The notes under the pieces: generated by a model
Seen by the model: the letters and a program-made list of their open reading frames with translations, nothing else
Told to the model about the DNA's origin: nothing
Database searches by the model: none
Source of the DNA: Pseudoalteromonas aliena SW19
Lineage (GTDB): Bacteria > Pseudomonadota > Gammaproteobacteria > Enterobacterales > Alteromonadaceae
DNA length: 64,000 nucleotides
Assembly: GCF_014905615.1 (NCBI RefSeq)
Contig: NZ_AQGU01000022.1
Span: 248,001 to 312,000, forward strand
Reading direction: 5' to 3'
Translations under genes and position numbers: made by a program
In this document: positions 27,042 through 36,608 of the stretch, piece after piece
Layout: every line of letters starts with the position of its first letter
Numbering within the stretch: position 1 is the first letter of the stretch

Positions 27042-27069
27042 TTTACTTTATGTCAAAAGTCGCTAAAAT
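27042..27069 (+). promoter_or_regulatory. Promoter for suhB
   Basis: TTTACT at 27042-27047, a 16-base spacer, TAAAAT at 27064-27069. It gives a leader of about 40 bases before the ATG at 27119. Confidence 0.5.
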
Positions 27070-27118
27070 ACGCCGGCTGAAATATATAAACGTTCTTTTA
27101 CAACCCAAAGGTAACTCC

Positions 27119-27922
27119 ATGCATCCAATGTTAAACATTGCGGTTCGCGCTGCGCGCAACGCAGGCAAAATTTTACTTCGCGCAAGTGAAGATTTATCAA
27201 AAGTTGAAGTGCAACAAAAAGGCGCTAACGACTTAGTAACTAACATTGATAAAGAAGCCGAAGCCGTAATTCGTGACACTATTTTACAGTCTTACCCTAC
27301 TCACTCTATTGTTGGTGAAGAATTAGGTGAGCATAAAGGCAAGGATGATGATTACCAATGGATTGTAGATCCTATCGATGGAACAACTAATTTCATCAAA
27401 GGCATCCCTCATTATGCGGTTTCTATCGCACTTAAAGTTAAAGGTCGTTTAGACCAAGCTGTTATCTATGATCCAATTCGTGGTGAACTTTTCACTGCAT
27501 CTCGCGGTCAAGGTACTCAACTTAATAGCAAACGCTTACGTGTTAGCAAAACTACGGTTCTTGCAGGCACTGTACTCGCGACTGGTTTCCCTTTCAAAAA
27601 CAAAAACCACATGGATGCATACACCGAAGCGTTTAAAGCATTATTTGTTCACACTGCAGACATTCGTCGTGCGGGTTGTTCTGCTTTAGATATGGCATAT
27701 GTTGCAGCGGGTCGTGTTGATGGATTTTTTGAAATTGGTTTAAAACCGTGGAACTCTGCTGCGGGCGAACTAATGGTTAAAGAAGCGGGCGGTATGGTTG
27801 TAGATTTCGCTGGTGGCAATAACTATAACCACAGTGGCAATATCATCTGTGGTTCGCCAAAACTCACTCAAGCAATTATTCGTGAAATTCGTCCAGTATT
27901 AACTGAGTCGTTACTTCGCTAA
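27119..27922 (+). CDS. suhB: Inositol-1-monophosphatase / rRNA antitermination factor SuhB
   Basis: 267 residues, same as E. coli. The start is the ATG giving MHPMLNIAVRAAR, identical to the E. coli N-terminus; 30 earlier in-frame codons have no homology. Motifs of the Mg-dependent phosphatase family: GEELGEHKG near residue 67, DPIDGTTNFIKGIPHYAVSIA near 84, and PWNSAAGELMVKEAGG near 214. In E. coli SuhB also joins the ribosomal RNA antitermination complex with NusA and NusG. AAAGGTAACTCC precedes the ATG. Monocistronic with its own terminator. Confidence 0.97.
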   Translation: MHPMLNIAVRAARNAGKILLRASEDLSKVEVQQKGANDLVTNIDKEAEAVIRDTILQSYPTHSIVGEELGEHKGKDDDYQWIVDPIDGTTNFIKGIPHYAVSIALKVKGRLDQAVIYDPIRGELFTASRGQGTQLNSKRLRVSKTTVLAGTVLATGFPFKNKNHMDAYTEAFKALFVHTADIRRAGCSALDMAYVAAGRVDGFFEIGLKPWNSAAGELMVKEAGGMVVDFAGGNNYNHSGNIICGSPKLTQAIIREIRPVLTESLLR

Positions 27923-27945
27923 TTTAATGCGTTTAATAGCATGTT

Positions 27946-27971
27946 AAAAAGGAGCTTGGGCTCCTTTTTTT
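27946..27971 (+). terminator. Intrinsic terminator after suhB
   Basis: AAAAAGGAGC TTGG GCTCCTTTTTTT hairpin. It ends five bases before the stop codon of the converging solute-binding gene and probably serves both. Confidence 0.9.
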
Positions 27972-27975
27972 GTGC

Positions 27976-28794
27976 CTAAAAATAAGGGTTGTCGAGTTTA
28001 ATTTCAACAGTATCAGCTTTACTGTAAGGCAAGTTATTTATCTCTTTGGCAAAGTACTCATTAAACAACGCATCAAACTCTCCATTTTTTTGCATTATTT
28101 TTAATCCTTTTTCAATTGCCTCTGCAAGCTCTGGTTTACGCTTTGATACAAAGAAATAACATCCAGTTGGATAGCTTATGAAAAGATTAGGTACAATTGA
28201 GAGGTTGCTTTGCTTGTTAGCCGCAAGGTCAGAATGCACCTCTATAAATGAACGCGGAAAATAATCGATACGCCCACTGCTGGTTAAAGTAAACATCGCT
28301 TGATAATTTGCAAGTGGCCTTACATGCAAGCCATTGAATTCCATTATTTTGGTATCAGGCCAATCATGCCCTTGCACAGCAGAAAGCTTGCTAAGCTGCT
28401 CTATGGTATTAACACCTTTAAAACTAGCCAAGCTGTCTTTACTGGCCAGTAATGCCCTTTTGCCTATGTAGCCTTTAAATAAAGGTATTTTAATCGCTAT
28501 AGCTAATGATTCTCGCTCCGGGCTGCTCATACTCCAATATAAATCTAATTTTTCTGTATCAAGCGCAATTAAAATCCGTTGCTGGTGAGGGTGAATAAAT
28601 ACACTTCGAATATCTGCAGGATACTGTGCGCTGACGAGCGCTTTGCTGAGTAGTTTTTTCAAGTAATCGTCAGGAACATATTGCTCACGCTGCTCTTGTG
28701 CAATATGTACAATATTAACCTCGTTTGCTATCGCGCTACACGCAAATAAACTTATCGCACTAATTAAATACTTCAATGGCAACATAGTTATCAT
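27976..28794 (-). CDS. Periplasmic solute-binding protein, bacterial family 3-like
   Basis: 272 residues with a signal peptide (cleavage near SAIA-NEV). Its two-lobe type II periplasmic fold resembles amino-acid-binding proteins, with a GRIDYFPRSFIEVHSDL segment in the second lobe. No permease or ATPase is adjacent. It starts 20 bases after the stop of an EAL-CBS-GGDEF gene, so the pair is probably one operon. It may act as a periplasmic ligand detector in c-di-GMP control rather than in transport (inference). ATG 28794 follows AGGTG by eight bases; GTG 28806 is an alternative. Confidence 0.85.
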   Translation of the reverse strand: MITMLPLKYLISAISLFACSAIANEVNIVHIAQEQREQYVPDDYLKKLLSKALVSAQYPADIRSVFIHPHQQRILIALDTEKLDLYWSMSSPERESLAIAIKIPLFKGYIGKRALLASKDSLASFKGVNTIEQLSKLSAVQGHDWPDTKIMEFNGLHVRPLANYQAMFTLTSSGRIDYFPRSFIEVHSDLAANKQSNLSIVPNLFISYPTGCYFFVSKRKPELAEAIEKGLKIMQKNGEFDALFNEYFAKEINNLPYSKADTVEIKLDNPYF

Positions 28795-28814
28795 TTTAGT
28801 TATCACCTATGGTT

Positions 28815-30611
28815 TTAAATCGCCCTTTTATTAGTTGTTAAGCGCACTACTGCGGGGGCTGGCCTTCTGCGTTTACATATAAAAAGATAGCTATGGCGAT
28901 ATCGTTTGGCTTCTTTTTTAGCATCCGTTGCTAATGCAGCGACTTGATGACTATTTTTACACTGCTGTAAATCAGGTTCCACTAAGCCTATTGATAAAGT
29001 AAGTAAAGGCACAAATTGCTTTTCGCCTTCGCGATTTGTTGCCCAGTACCCTTTATTGTTTATATGCTCAGGTGTAAAGAACACTCTCGACTGCTGTTCA
29101 AATTGTTCAATAATAGTATTACAAATAGCGACCGCGTCGGTTTGATCAAACACAACCATAAAGTCGTCGCCACCAATATGTCCTACAAAGTTAGCACTGT
29201 TTGCGCAAGCTTGCACGGTTACATCCGCTAACAGCTTGATCACACTGTCGCCACTGGCATAGCCATATAAATCATTAAATTGCTTAAAATGGTTTAAGTC
29301 AATGTAAGCTAGAGAAAACTTATCTTTGCTTCGCAATCTCTGCTCGATTGTTTCATTTATTGCCACATTGCCAGGTAACATCGTTAACGGGTTAGCATGC
29401 TGGGCGTGACGAATTTTTTCTTCTGTTATATGTTTTAAAATATCTCTAAGTGGCGCTAATCCCAAATACTTATTATTGCGTGTAATCACAATATGACGAC
29501 GAATATCAAAATCTTGCTCCGTTATTTGCTGGCTCACCGTATCTAGTTTTTGATTTTCGTCGACAACCAATGGATGCTTATCCATTAAGGCTGTCACTGG
29601 GCGCTTATCGTAAAGCGCATGGCCATAAGGTGCCGCAAACACTTCGGTTAGTTGATCCTTGTGTAGTAGCCCCACAGGCTGACTTTGCTGGTTTAATACC
29701 GCGATACTAATAATCGACTTATCCTGTTCAAATAGCTTATGAGCATCTTTACAGCGTGTTTCACTGCCAATTTGAGCTTGTGTGAGGTTTAGCAACCCTA
29801 TTGCCATAGATTGATCAAATTGATCTTTTTCCTTTAGCGTAAGGGCTTGTATTTGCTCTGATCTAAAATCGTAACTTGGTTGCTGACTTGGCTTTTCGAG
29901 TAAAAAACCTTGTACATTTTTAATACCTAAACCCTCGACTAATGCCAACTCTTCCGGACGCTCAATCCCCTCAGCAATCACGGAGGTGTTAGTTGCTCTA
30001 GCCAGCACGGTAATTGATTTTAAAAACTCTTTTTTAACCTCACTTTGATCGCAGTAATCTATAAAGTAACGATCTATTTTTACATAGTTGGGCTGTAACT
30101 CTGACCACTGCTTTAGCCCTGAATAGCCAGCTCCCAGATCGTCTATTGCTATGGTAAAACCCAGCTCTCGATAATGCGCTATAGTTTTTAACAACAAGAA
30201 ACCGTCGTCTACTTTTTCTTGCTCCGTCACCTCTATCACTACGCGATTGGCCGCTAAACCAAATTGCTCAATTAAGTGCAGGGTTTCTCCTTTGGGGTGG
30301 CACGGATCGAGTAAAGTTTTAGGGCTTACATTCAAAAACAGTTTTCCTTGCAAGGCCAACTTTACAAAATTTTCGATTGCTTTGGAGCGGCATAACAACT
30401 CAAGTTCAGAAATCAGTCCATGTTCATGAGCAACTGCAAAGAGCTTATTTGGCATCTCTAAAGGGCTATTTTTAGGCCCTCGACTAAGGGCTTCGTAGCC
30501 TAAAATAGTGTGATTAGATATATCAAAAATAGGTTGGAATAATGTGGTTATTTCACCGTTATCTAAAATATATTCTAAAACTTTACGTTGCACAGTCACT
30601 GCTAGGCCCAA
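28815..30611 (-). CDS. EAL-CBS-GGDEF c-di-GMP enzyme
   Basis: 598-residue cytoplasmic protein with no membrane segment. EAL domain at residues 10-250: E40-A-L, LFLNVSP, VVIEVTEQE, AIDDLGAGYSG, VKIDRYFI, AEGIE and VQGFLLEKP are all intact. Two CBS modules follow at about 275-405, sensing a nucleotide or similar ligand, then GGDEF at about 415-575 with signature GGDDF near 480, which is compatible with activity. Both synthesis and breakdown of c-di-GMP are therefore possible. The start is TTG 30611 without a good ribosome site; GTG 30599 or 30593 could be real. Operon with the downstream solute-binding protein. Confidence 0.92.
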   Translation of the reverse strand: MGLAVTVQRKVLEYILDNGEITTLFQPIFDISNHTILGYEALSRGPKNSPLEMPNKLFAVAHEHGLISELELLCRSKAIENFVKLALQGKLFLNVSPKTLLDPCHPKGETLHLIEQFGLAANRVVIEVTEQEKVDDGFLLLKTIAHYRELGFTIAIDDLGAGYSGLKQWSELQPNYVKIDRYFIDYCDQSEVKKEFLKSITVLARATNTSVIAEGIERPEELALVEGLGIKNVQGFLLEKPSQQPSYDFRSEQIQALTLKEKDQFDQSMAIGLLNLTQAQIGSETRCKDAHKLFEQDKSIISIAVLNQQSQPVGLLHKDQLTEVFAAPYGHALYDKRPVTALMDKHPLVVDENQKLDTVSQQITEQDFDIRRHIVITRNNKYLGLAPLRDILKHITEEKIRHAQHANPLTMLPGNVAINETIEQRLRSKDKFSLAYIDLNHFKQFNDLYGYASGDSVIKLLADVTVQACANSANFVGHIGGDDFMVVFDQTDAVAICNTIIEQFEQQSRVFFTPEHINNKGYWATNREGEKQFVPLLTLSIGLVEPDLQQCKNSHQVAALATDAKKEAKRYRHSYLFICKRRRPAPAVVRLTTNKRAI

Positions 30612-30687
30612 TTATAATTATGATAAGAGCGACAAAGTAACAACCCTGTATGACCGTTATATGGCAGATAGCCAAACAACAGACAAT

Positions 30688-30715
30688 AAAAAACCGCTCA
30701 AGGAGCGGTTTTTTT
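30688..30715 (-). terminator. Terminator of the secDF operon
   Basis: AAAAAACCGCTC / GAGCGGTTTTTT stem with a 2-base loop, 20 bases beyond the secF stop codon. A-run and T-run on both sides make it bidirectional. Confidence 0.9.
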
Positions 30716-30735
30716 ATAAAGCAGTTACAAATCCA

Positions 30736-31683
30736 TTACGGCATAGCGTCTTGGTCTGCGCCTTCTTTTTCAATTACTTCTGGTATTAAATCTTCTTTGC
30801 TTACGCCCATTGCAAGAGCAACCGAGCTGGCTACATAAATTGAAGAATAAGTACCAATAAACACACCAAACAGCAATGCAGTTGCAAAACCGTGGATAGT
30901 TTGTCCGCCCCATGCAAACAAGGCAATCAATACTAAAATAGTGGTGATTGATGTTACAAGTGTACGGTTAAGTGTTTGCGTAAGTGAAATATCAATAATT
31001 TCAACGGTATCGTCGATGCGTACTTTACGGAAGTTTTCACGAATACGGTCCGATACAACAATAGTATCGTTAAGTGAATAACCAATTACCGCAAGGATTG
31101 CCGCTAATATAGTTAAATCAAACTCTAAACCTAATACAGAAAACAAACCTACAGTAATAATAACATCATGTAATAGTGCACCTACCGCACCCACAGCAAA
31201 GCGCCATTCAAAGCGAAATGCAACATAGATCAAGATACAAATAAGCGCAGTTAACATGGCCAAGCCACCCTGCTCTTTTAAGTCTTCACCTACACTTGGG
31301 CCAACAAACTCAATACGGCGCATTACTACGCTGTCGTCTGCTTTTTTAAGTGCATCGATTACTTGGTTACCAATTACTTCCGCTTTTACATCACTGCCGC
31401 GTGGTGCTAATCGAACCAAAATCTCTTGGCTTGAACCAAACAGTTGTACCGATGCATCAGCAAAACCGTTATCAGCTAGCGCATCACGTACTTTTTTAAG
31501 ATCAGCTGGCTGTGAAAAACCAACTTCTACCGCAGTACCGCCGGTAAAATCTAAACCAAAGTTTAAGCCTTTAACAAAAATTGATGCAAACGACGCTAAA
31601 ATTAATAACGTCGAAAAGCCCATAGCCACTTTTCGAAGAGACATGAAACGAAGGGTTCGAGTACCCAAACTTAAAATTTGCAT
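30736..31683 (-). CDS. secF: Protein translocase subunit SecF
   Basis: 315-residue inner-membrane protein that works with SecD to pull proteins through SecYEG using the proton gradient. Six predicted helices with the large periplasmic loop after the first. Signatures: GLDFTGGTAVEVGF near residue 42, VGEDLKEQGGLAM, and YSLNDTIVVSDRIRENFRK near 208. AAGGAGCAGAC precedes the ATG. It follows secD by nine bases and ends the queA-tgt-yajC-secD-secF series. Confidence 0.98.
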   Translation of the reverse strand: MQILSLGTRTLRFMSLRKVAMGFSTLLILASFASIFVKGLNFGLDFTGGTAVEVGFSQPADLKKVRDALADNGFADASVQLFGSSQEILVRLAPRGSDVKAEVIGNQVIDALKKADDSVVMRRIEFVGPSVGEDLKEQGGLAMLTALICILIYVAFRFEWRFAVGAVGALLHDVIITVGLFSVLGLEFDLTILAAILAVIGYSLNDTIVVSDRIRENFRKVRIDDTVEIIDISLTQTLNRTLVTSITTILVLIALFAWGGQTIHGFATALLFGVFIGTYSSIYVASSVALAMGVSKEDLIPEVIEKEGADQDAMP

Positions 31684-31692
31684 GTCTGCTCC

Positions 31693-33552
31693 TTAAATAG
31701 AAAGTTTTTCAATGCGTTTACCGCCAACAAACAAGTTGATTATCGCACGGGTGCCAACAATAGCTGTAAACATTGAAGTTAAAATACCAATCGCAAGCGT
31801 AACCGCAAAGCCTGCTATTGGGCCGGTGCCTACTGCGAACAATATAATGGCAGCGATTAATGTGGTGATGTTGGCATCAAAAATAGTACTAAATGCACTA
31901 TCGTAACCAAAATGAATCGCTTGTTGAGGACTGCGGCCATCGGCCAGCTCTTCACGAATGCGTTCAAAAATAAGTACGTTAGCATCAACAGCCATACCAA
32001 CTGTTAGTACAATACCGGCAATACCTGGCAAAGTAAGCGCGGCATCTGGAATTAACGACATAACACCTACAATCAGTACTAAGTTAGCCGCAAGTGCAAG
32101 GTTTGCCACCATACCAAAGCCTTTGTAGTACACAAGCATAAACACCAGTACAAACGCAAAACCAAGTGCAACCGCAGTCATACCTGCTTCAATGTTTTCT
32201 TGCCCTAAGCTTGGTCCTACTGTGCGTTCTTCAACAATTTGAATTGGCGCTACAAGCGCACCAGCACGAAGTAGTAAACTTAAGTTATGCGCTTCAGCAG
32301 GGTTATCGATACCTGTAATACGGAACGAGCGATCAAGGCGAGCTTGAATTGTTGCTACGTTTATTACTTCTTCTACCTTAATAGGTGGAAGTGCTTTACC
32401 GTCTGCATCTTTTTTACCTGATGGTTTATATTCAATAAATACCGTTGCCATACGCTTACCAATAGCGCGTTTGGTAAAGGCATTCATTTTTGCCCCACCT
32501 TTGCTATCTAGCGAAATACTTACTTGTGGACGTTGATATTCATCTGCGCCAGATTGCGCACCAGTAATATGGCTGCCTTCTAGGATAATGCGTTTTTTAA
32601 GTACAACAGGGTAACCGTCACGACTCATGATCATTTCAGTACCTGGCGGAATACGACCTTGAGCAGCCGCGCTAACATCTGCGTTTTCGTCTACTTCACG
32701 AAATTCGAGCGTTGCCGTAGCACCTAAAATTTCTTTAGCGCGGGCTGTATCTTGAATACCTGGCAGTTGAACAATGATACGCTCAGCACCTTGGCGCTGT
32801 ACGTTTGGTTCTGCAACACCAATTTGGTTGATACGGTTACGAATAATCGTTTCATTTTGCTTAATAGCGTAATCACGAATTTCTTTGAGTTTTTGCTCAC
32901 TCATTGTCGCAAAAAATGCGTTATCGTTGCTGCTATCATCAATATAAACGTTTAGTGGGTAGCGAGTCTCCAGGAAGTTTTCTGCCGCGTCTTTATCGGC
33001 CTCCGTACGCATTTCTACACGCATACGCTCTGAGCCAGCTACACGGCGAACACTGCGGTAGCGTAATTTTTCTTCGCGCAGATCACTACGAAAATCTTGT
33101 TCCATTTGCTCAAGTTGGTTATCAACCGCTGTCGCCATATCGATTTCCATGGTGAAATGTACACCACCACTTAAATCAAGACCTAGCTTCATTGGGTTAC
33201 CACCCACCGCTTTTAACCAAGCCGGTTGAGCTGGTGCCATATTAATAGCAGAAATATAATCATCACTTAGCGAGTCACGCAGTAAATCTTGCGCTTTTAG
33301 CTGTTCTTCAACATTTTTTAAACGAACTAAAATTTGTCCATCTTCAAGTATTGTCGATTTAGCGGTTACATTATGTTTTTTTAAGATTGCGTTTACTTTG
33401 TCTACAACACTGAGATCGACATCAGCGCCTTTAGCACCTGAAACTTGTATAGCCGGATCGCGACCATACAAGTTTGGAGAGGCATATAAAAGGCCAATGG
33501 CTACCACAGCTAAAACAAGTAAATACTTCCAAACTGGAAACTTGTTTAACAC
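31693..33552 (-). CDS. secD: Protein translocase subunit SecD
   Basis: 619-residue RND-type membrane protein. TM1 is at residues 8-26, followed by a periplasmic P1 domain with [16 protein letters not shown] near 114. The P4 head follows, and then five clustered helices with [22 protein letters not shown] near 516, including the Asp needed for proton coupling. The start is GTG 33552, with AAGGACGACCCC just before it. Together with SecF and YajC it forms the accessory complex of the Sec translocon. Confidence 0.98.
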   Translation of the reverse strand: MLNKFPVWKYLLVLAVVAIGLLYASPNLYGRDPAIQVSGAKGADVDLSVVDKVNAILKKHNVTAKSTILEDGQILVRLKNVEEQLKAQDLLRDSLSDDYISAINMAPAQPAWLKAVGGNPMKLGLDLSGGVHFTMEIDMATAVDNQLEQMEQDFRSDLREEKLRYRSVRRVAGSERMRVEMRTEADKDAAENFLETRYPLNVYIDDSSNDNAFFATMSEQKLKEIRDYAIKQNETIIRNRINQIGVAEPNVQRQGAERIIVQLPGIQDTARAKEILGATATLEFREVDENADVSAAAQGRIPPGTEMIMSRDGYPVVLKKRIILEGSHITGAQSGADEYQRPQVSISLDSKGGAKMNAFTKRAIGKRMATVFIEYKPSGKKDADGKALPPIKVEEVINVATIQARLDRSFRITGIDNPAEAHNLSLLLRAGALVAPIQIVEERTVGPSLGQENIEAGMTAVALGFAFVLVFMLVYYKGFGMVANLALAANLVLIVGVMSLIPDAALTLPGIAGIVLTVGMAVDANVLIFERIREELADGRSPQQAIHFGYDSAFSTIFDANITTLIAAIILFAVGTGPIAGFAVTLAIGILTSMFTAIVGTRAIINLFVGGKRIEKLSI

Positions 33553-33571
33553 GGGGTCGTCCTTATTATTT

Positions 33572-33910
33572 TTATAGTGACTTCATTGTGCCTTTTGGCA
33601 ATACTGCAGATACAGACGATTTTTGTACTGTTACTTCTGCTTGTTCATTTAAAGAGATAACGATGAAATCTTTATCTTCAGAAATCTTAACGATTTTACC
33701 GACTAAGCCACCTTGGGTTAGCACTTCGTCACCTTTTGCCATCGCATTCATCAAGCTTTTGTGCTCTTTAACACGGTTCGCTTGTGGACGATAAATCAAA
33801 AAGTAAAAAACTAAACCAAAAATAGCTAACATAATTAGCATTTGCATAGTTCCGCCGCCGGCAGCTGCTGCGCCAGTACTTGCTTGTGCATTTGAAATAA
33901 ATAAACTCAT
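33572..33910 (-). CDS. yajC: Preprotein translocase subunit YajC
   Basis: 112-residue single-pass inner-membrane protein, part of the SecDF-YajC complex. The hydrophobic helix at about residues 24-43 ends in [17 protein letters not shown], the YajC hallmark. The cytoplasmic beta-rich domain follows with [18 protein letters not shown]. It has an N-terminal extension of about 20 residues rich in Ala and Gly. GAGGAAGTATC precedes the ATG. It lies 19 bases before secD. Confidence 0.97.
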   Translation of the reverse strand: MSLFISNAQASTGAAAAGGGTMQMLIMLAIFGLVFYFLIYRPQANRVKEHKSLMNAMAKGDEVLTQGGLVGKIVKISEDKDFIVISLNEQAEVTVQKSSVSAVLPKGTMKSL

Positions 33911-33935
33911 GATACTTCCTCTATAATTTTAAAGT

Positions 33936-35135
<1,200 letters not shown>

Positions 35136-35183
35136 TTAATACTATTAGCTACGGTAAATTCGATGCTGATTTACTATCGTAAA

Positions 35184-35214
35184 TACAAACCTCAACAATG
35201 TGTTGGGGTTTGTA
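35184..35214 (-). terminator. Hairpin between queA and tgt
   Basis: TACAAACCTCAACA / TGTTGGGGTTTGTA stem with one G-T pair and a 3-base loop. It follows queA on the minus strand but has only a short T-run, so it may be partly read through into tgt. Confidence 0.55.
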
Positions 35215-35232
35215 GTTATTTTTACTAAAAAT

Positions 35233-36267
35233 TTAATATTTACGTGTTAAAAACATCGCATCACCGTAACTAAAAAAGCGATATTGTTGTTCAATTGCGG
35301 TGTTATAAGCCCCCATTATGTTCTCTTGGCCGCTAAAGGCACTCACTAACATAATAAGCGTTGATTCTGGTAGGTGGAAATTAGTAACCATGGCATCCAC
35401 TACGTTAAACTGATAACCCGGATAAATAAATATATCGGTATCACCAAAGTAAGTATCGAGCTTGCCACCATGTATTTTTGCAGCAGATTCGAGTGAACGC
35501 ATTGACGTTGTACCAACAGCGATCACTCGCCCGCCGTTTGCTTTAGTTTGTGCAACGGCGTCTACAACATCTTGTGGTACTTCAATGTATTCAGAGTGCA
35601 TTACATGTTCGTCAATCGTCTCTACACGCACTGGCTGAAATGTCCCTGCGCCAACATGCAAGGTAACAAATGCCATTTGTACGCCTTTTTCTTTTAACGC
35701 AGCCATTAGTTGTTTATCAAAATGTAAGCCTGCAGTGGGCGCTGCAACAGCACCTGGTTTTTCACCGTAAACCGTTTGATAGCGCTCGCGGTCGGCTTCA
35801 TTATCAGGGCGATCAATATAAGGTGGTAATGGCATATGCCCAATATCATTTAATATATCGAGCACATTTTGGCTATGATCAAATTCAAGTTCGAATAAGG
35901 TGTCGTGACGCGCCACCATTATTGCTTTAGCTTTACCTTCGAGGATCACTTCGTTACCAGGCTTTAATGACTTACTTGCTCGAACATGCGCCAACACGCG
36001 ATGCTCATCAAGTACGCGCTCAACTAAAACCTCAACTTTACCACCCGATGCTTTTTGGCCAAACATACGCGCAGGGATCACTCTGGTGTTATTAAAAACT
36101 AATAAGTCATTTTCATGAACTAATTCAAGTATGTCACTAAAAACTTTGTGCTCAATCTCGCCACTTGGGCCATCAAGCTTGAGTAAGCGGCTACTCGTTC
36201 GATCCGTTTTAGGAAAGCGAGCAATTAATTCATCAGGTAAGTCAAAGCTAAAGTCAGCCACGCGCAT
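35233..36267 (-). CDS. queA: S-adenosylmethionine:tRNA ribosyltransferase-isomerase QueA
   Basis: Builds epoxyqueuosine on tRNA from preQ1 using the ribosyl part of SAM, the step after Tgt. 344 residues (E. coli 356). Visible: [19 protein letters not shown] at the N-terminus, [13 protein letters not shown] near residue 55, [12 protein letters not shown] near 170, [10 protein letters not shown] near 208 and [17 protein letters not shown] near 300. First gene of the queA-tgt-yajC-secDF set. Confidence 0.98.
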   Translation of the reverse strand: MRVADFSFDLPDELIARFPKTDRTSSRLLKLDGPSGEIEHKVFSDILELVHENDLLVFNNTRVIPARMFGQKASGGKVEVLVERVLDEHRVLAHVRASKSLKPGNEVILEGKAKAIMVARHDTLFELEFDHSQNVLDILNDIGHMPLPPYIDRPDNEADRERYQTVYGEKPGAVAAPTAGLHFDKQLMAALKEKGVQMAFVTLHVGAGTFQPVRVETIDEHVMHSEYIEVPQDVVDAVAQTKANGGRVIAVGTTSMRSLESAAKIHGGKLDTYFGDTDIFIYPGYQFNVVDAMVTNFHLPESTLIMLVSAFSGQENIMGAYNTAIEQQYRFFSYGDAMFLTRKY

Positions 36268-36608
36268 AATTGGTTATCCACATCATTTAAAATCGCGCCA
36301 AGTGTATATCTATCGTGTATTAAGCTCAAGAAATCAGCCTAATTTCGGTGGATTTAAAGGTATTTGGCAATAGCTGCGGCTACTATTTTGTGGCAATAAA
36401 TAAAAACCGAGTAATCTATGTCTTAAATTCGGTTACTTATATAAATTAAACAATGTTCTATTGTGTATAAAAACAAGGGAAATGTGTAATTTCAACCTCA
36501 AAAATCCAATAGTGTCTATACTTAGGTTAAATCTTCTTGTTCTTGTAAAGAAATGTCATTACTCTAACTCGGTTAAATAATTATAAGTTTTTGTAGGGGT
36601 AATAATAC
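36268..36608. other. Divergent intergenic region, queA / REC-GGDEF-EAL gene
   Basis: 341 AT-rich bases between divergent genes. AACCGA...TCGGTT arms near 36402-36433 form a weak hairpin, and a single TTATCCACA lies at 36274-36282. No confident promoter, repeat or short gene was identified. TAGGGG at 36594-36599 is the probable ribosome site of the plus-strand gene. Confidence 0.4.

Noticed and set aside
31256..31696. 146-codon plus-strand frame inside secF
   Set aside because: Antisense shadow of secF with low-complexity composition and no initiation signals.
36274..36282. TTATCCACA, an exact strong DnaA box
   Set aside because: A single 9-mer is expected about once in every two windows of this size by chance on both strands; no cluster, AT-rich unwinding array or origin genes are nearby.
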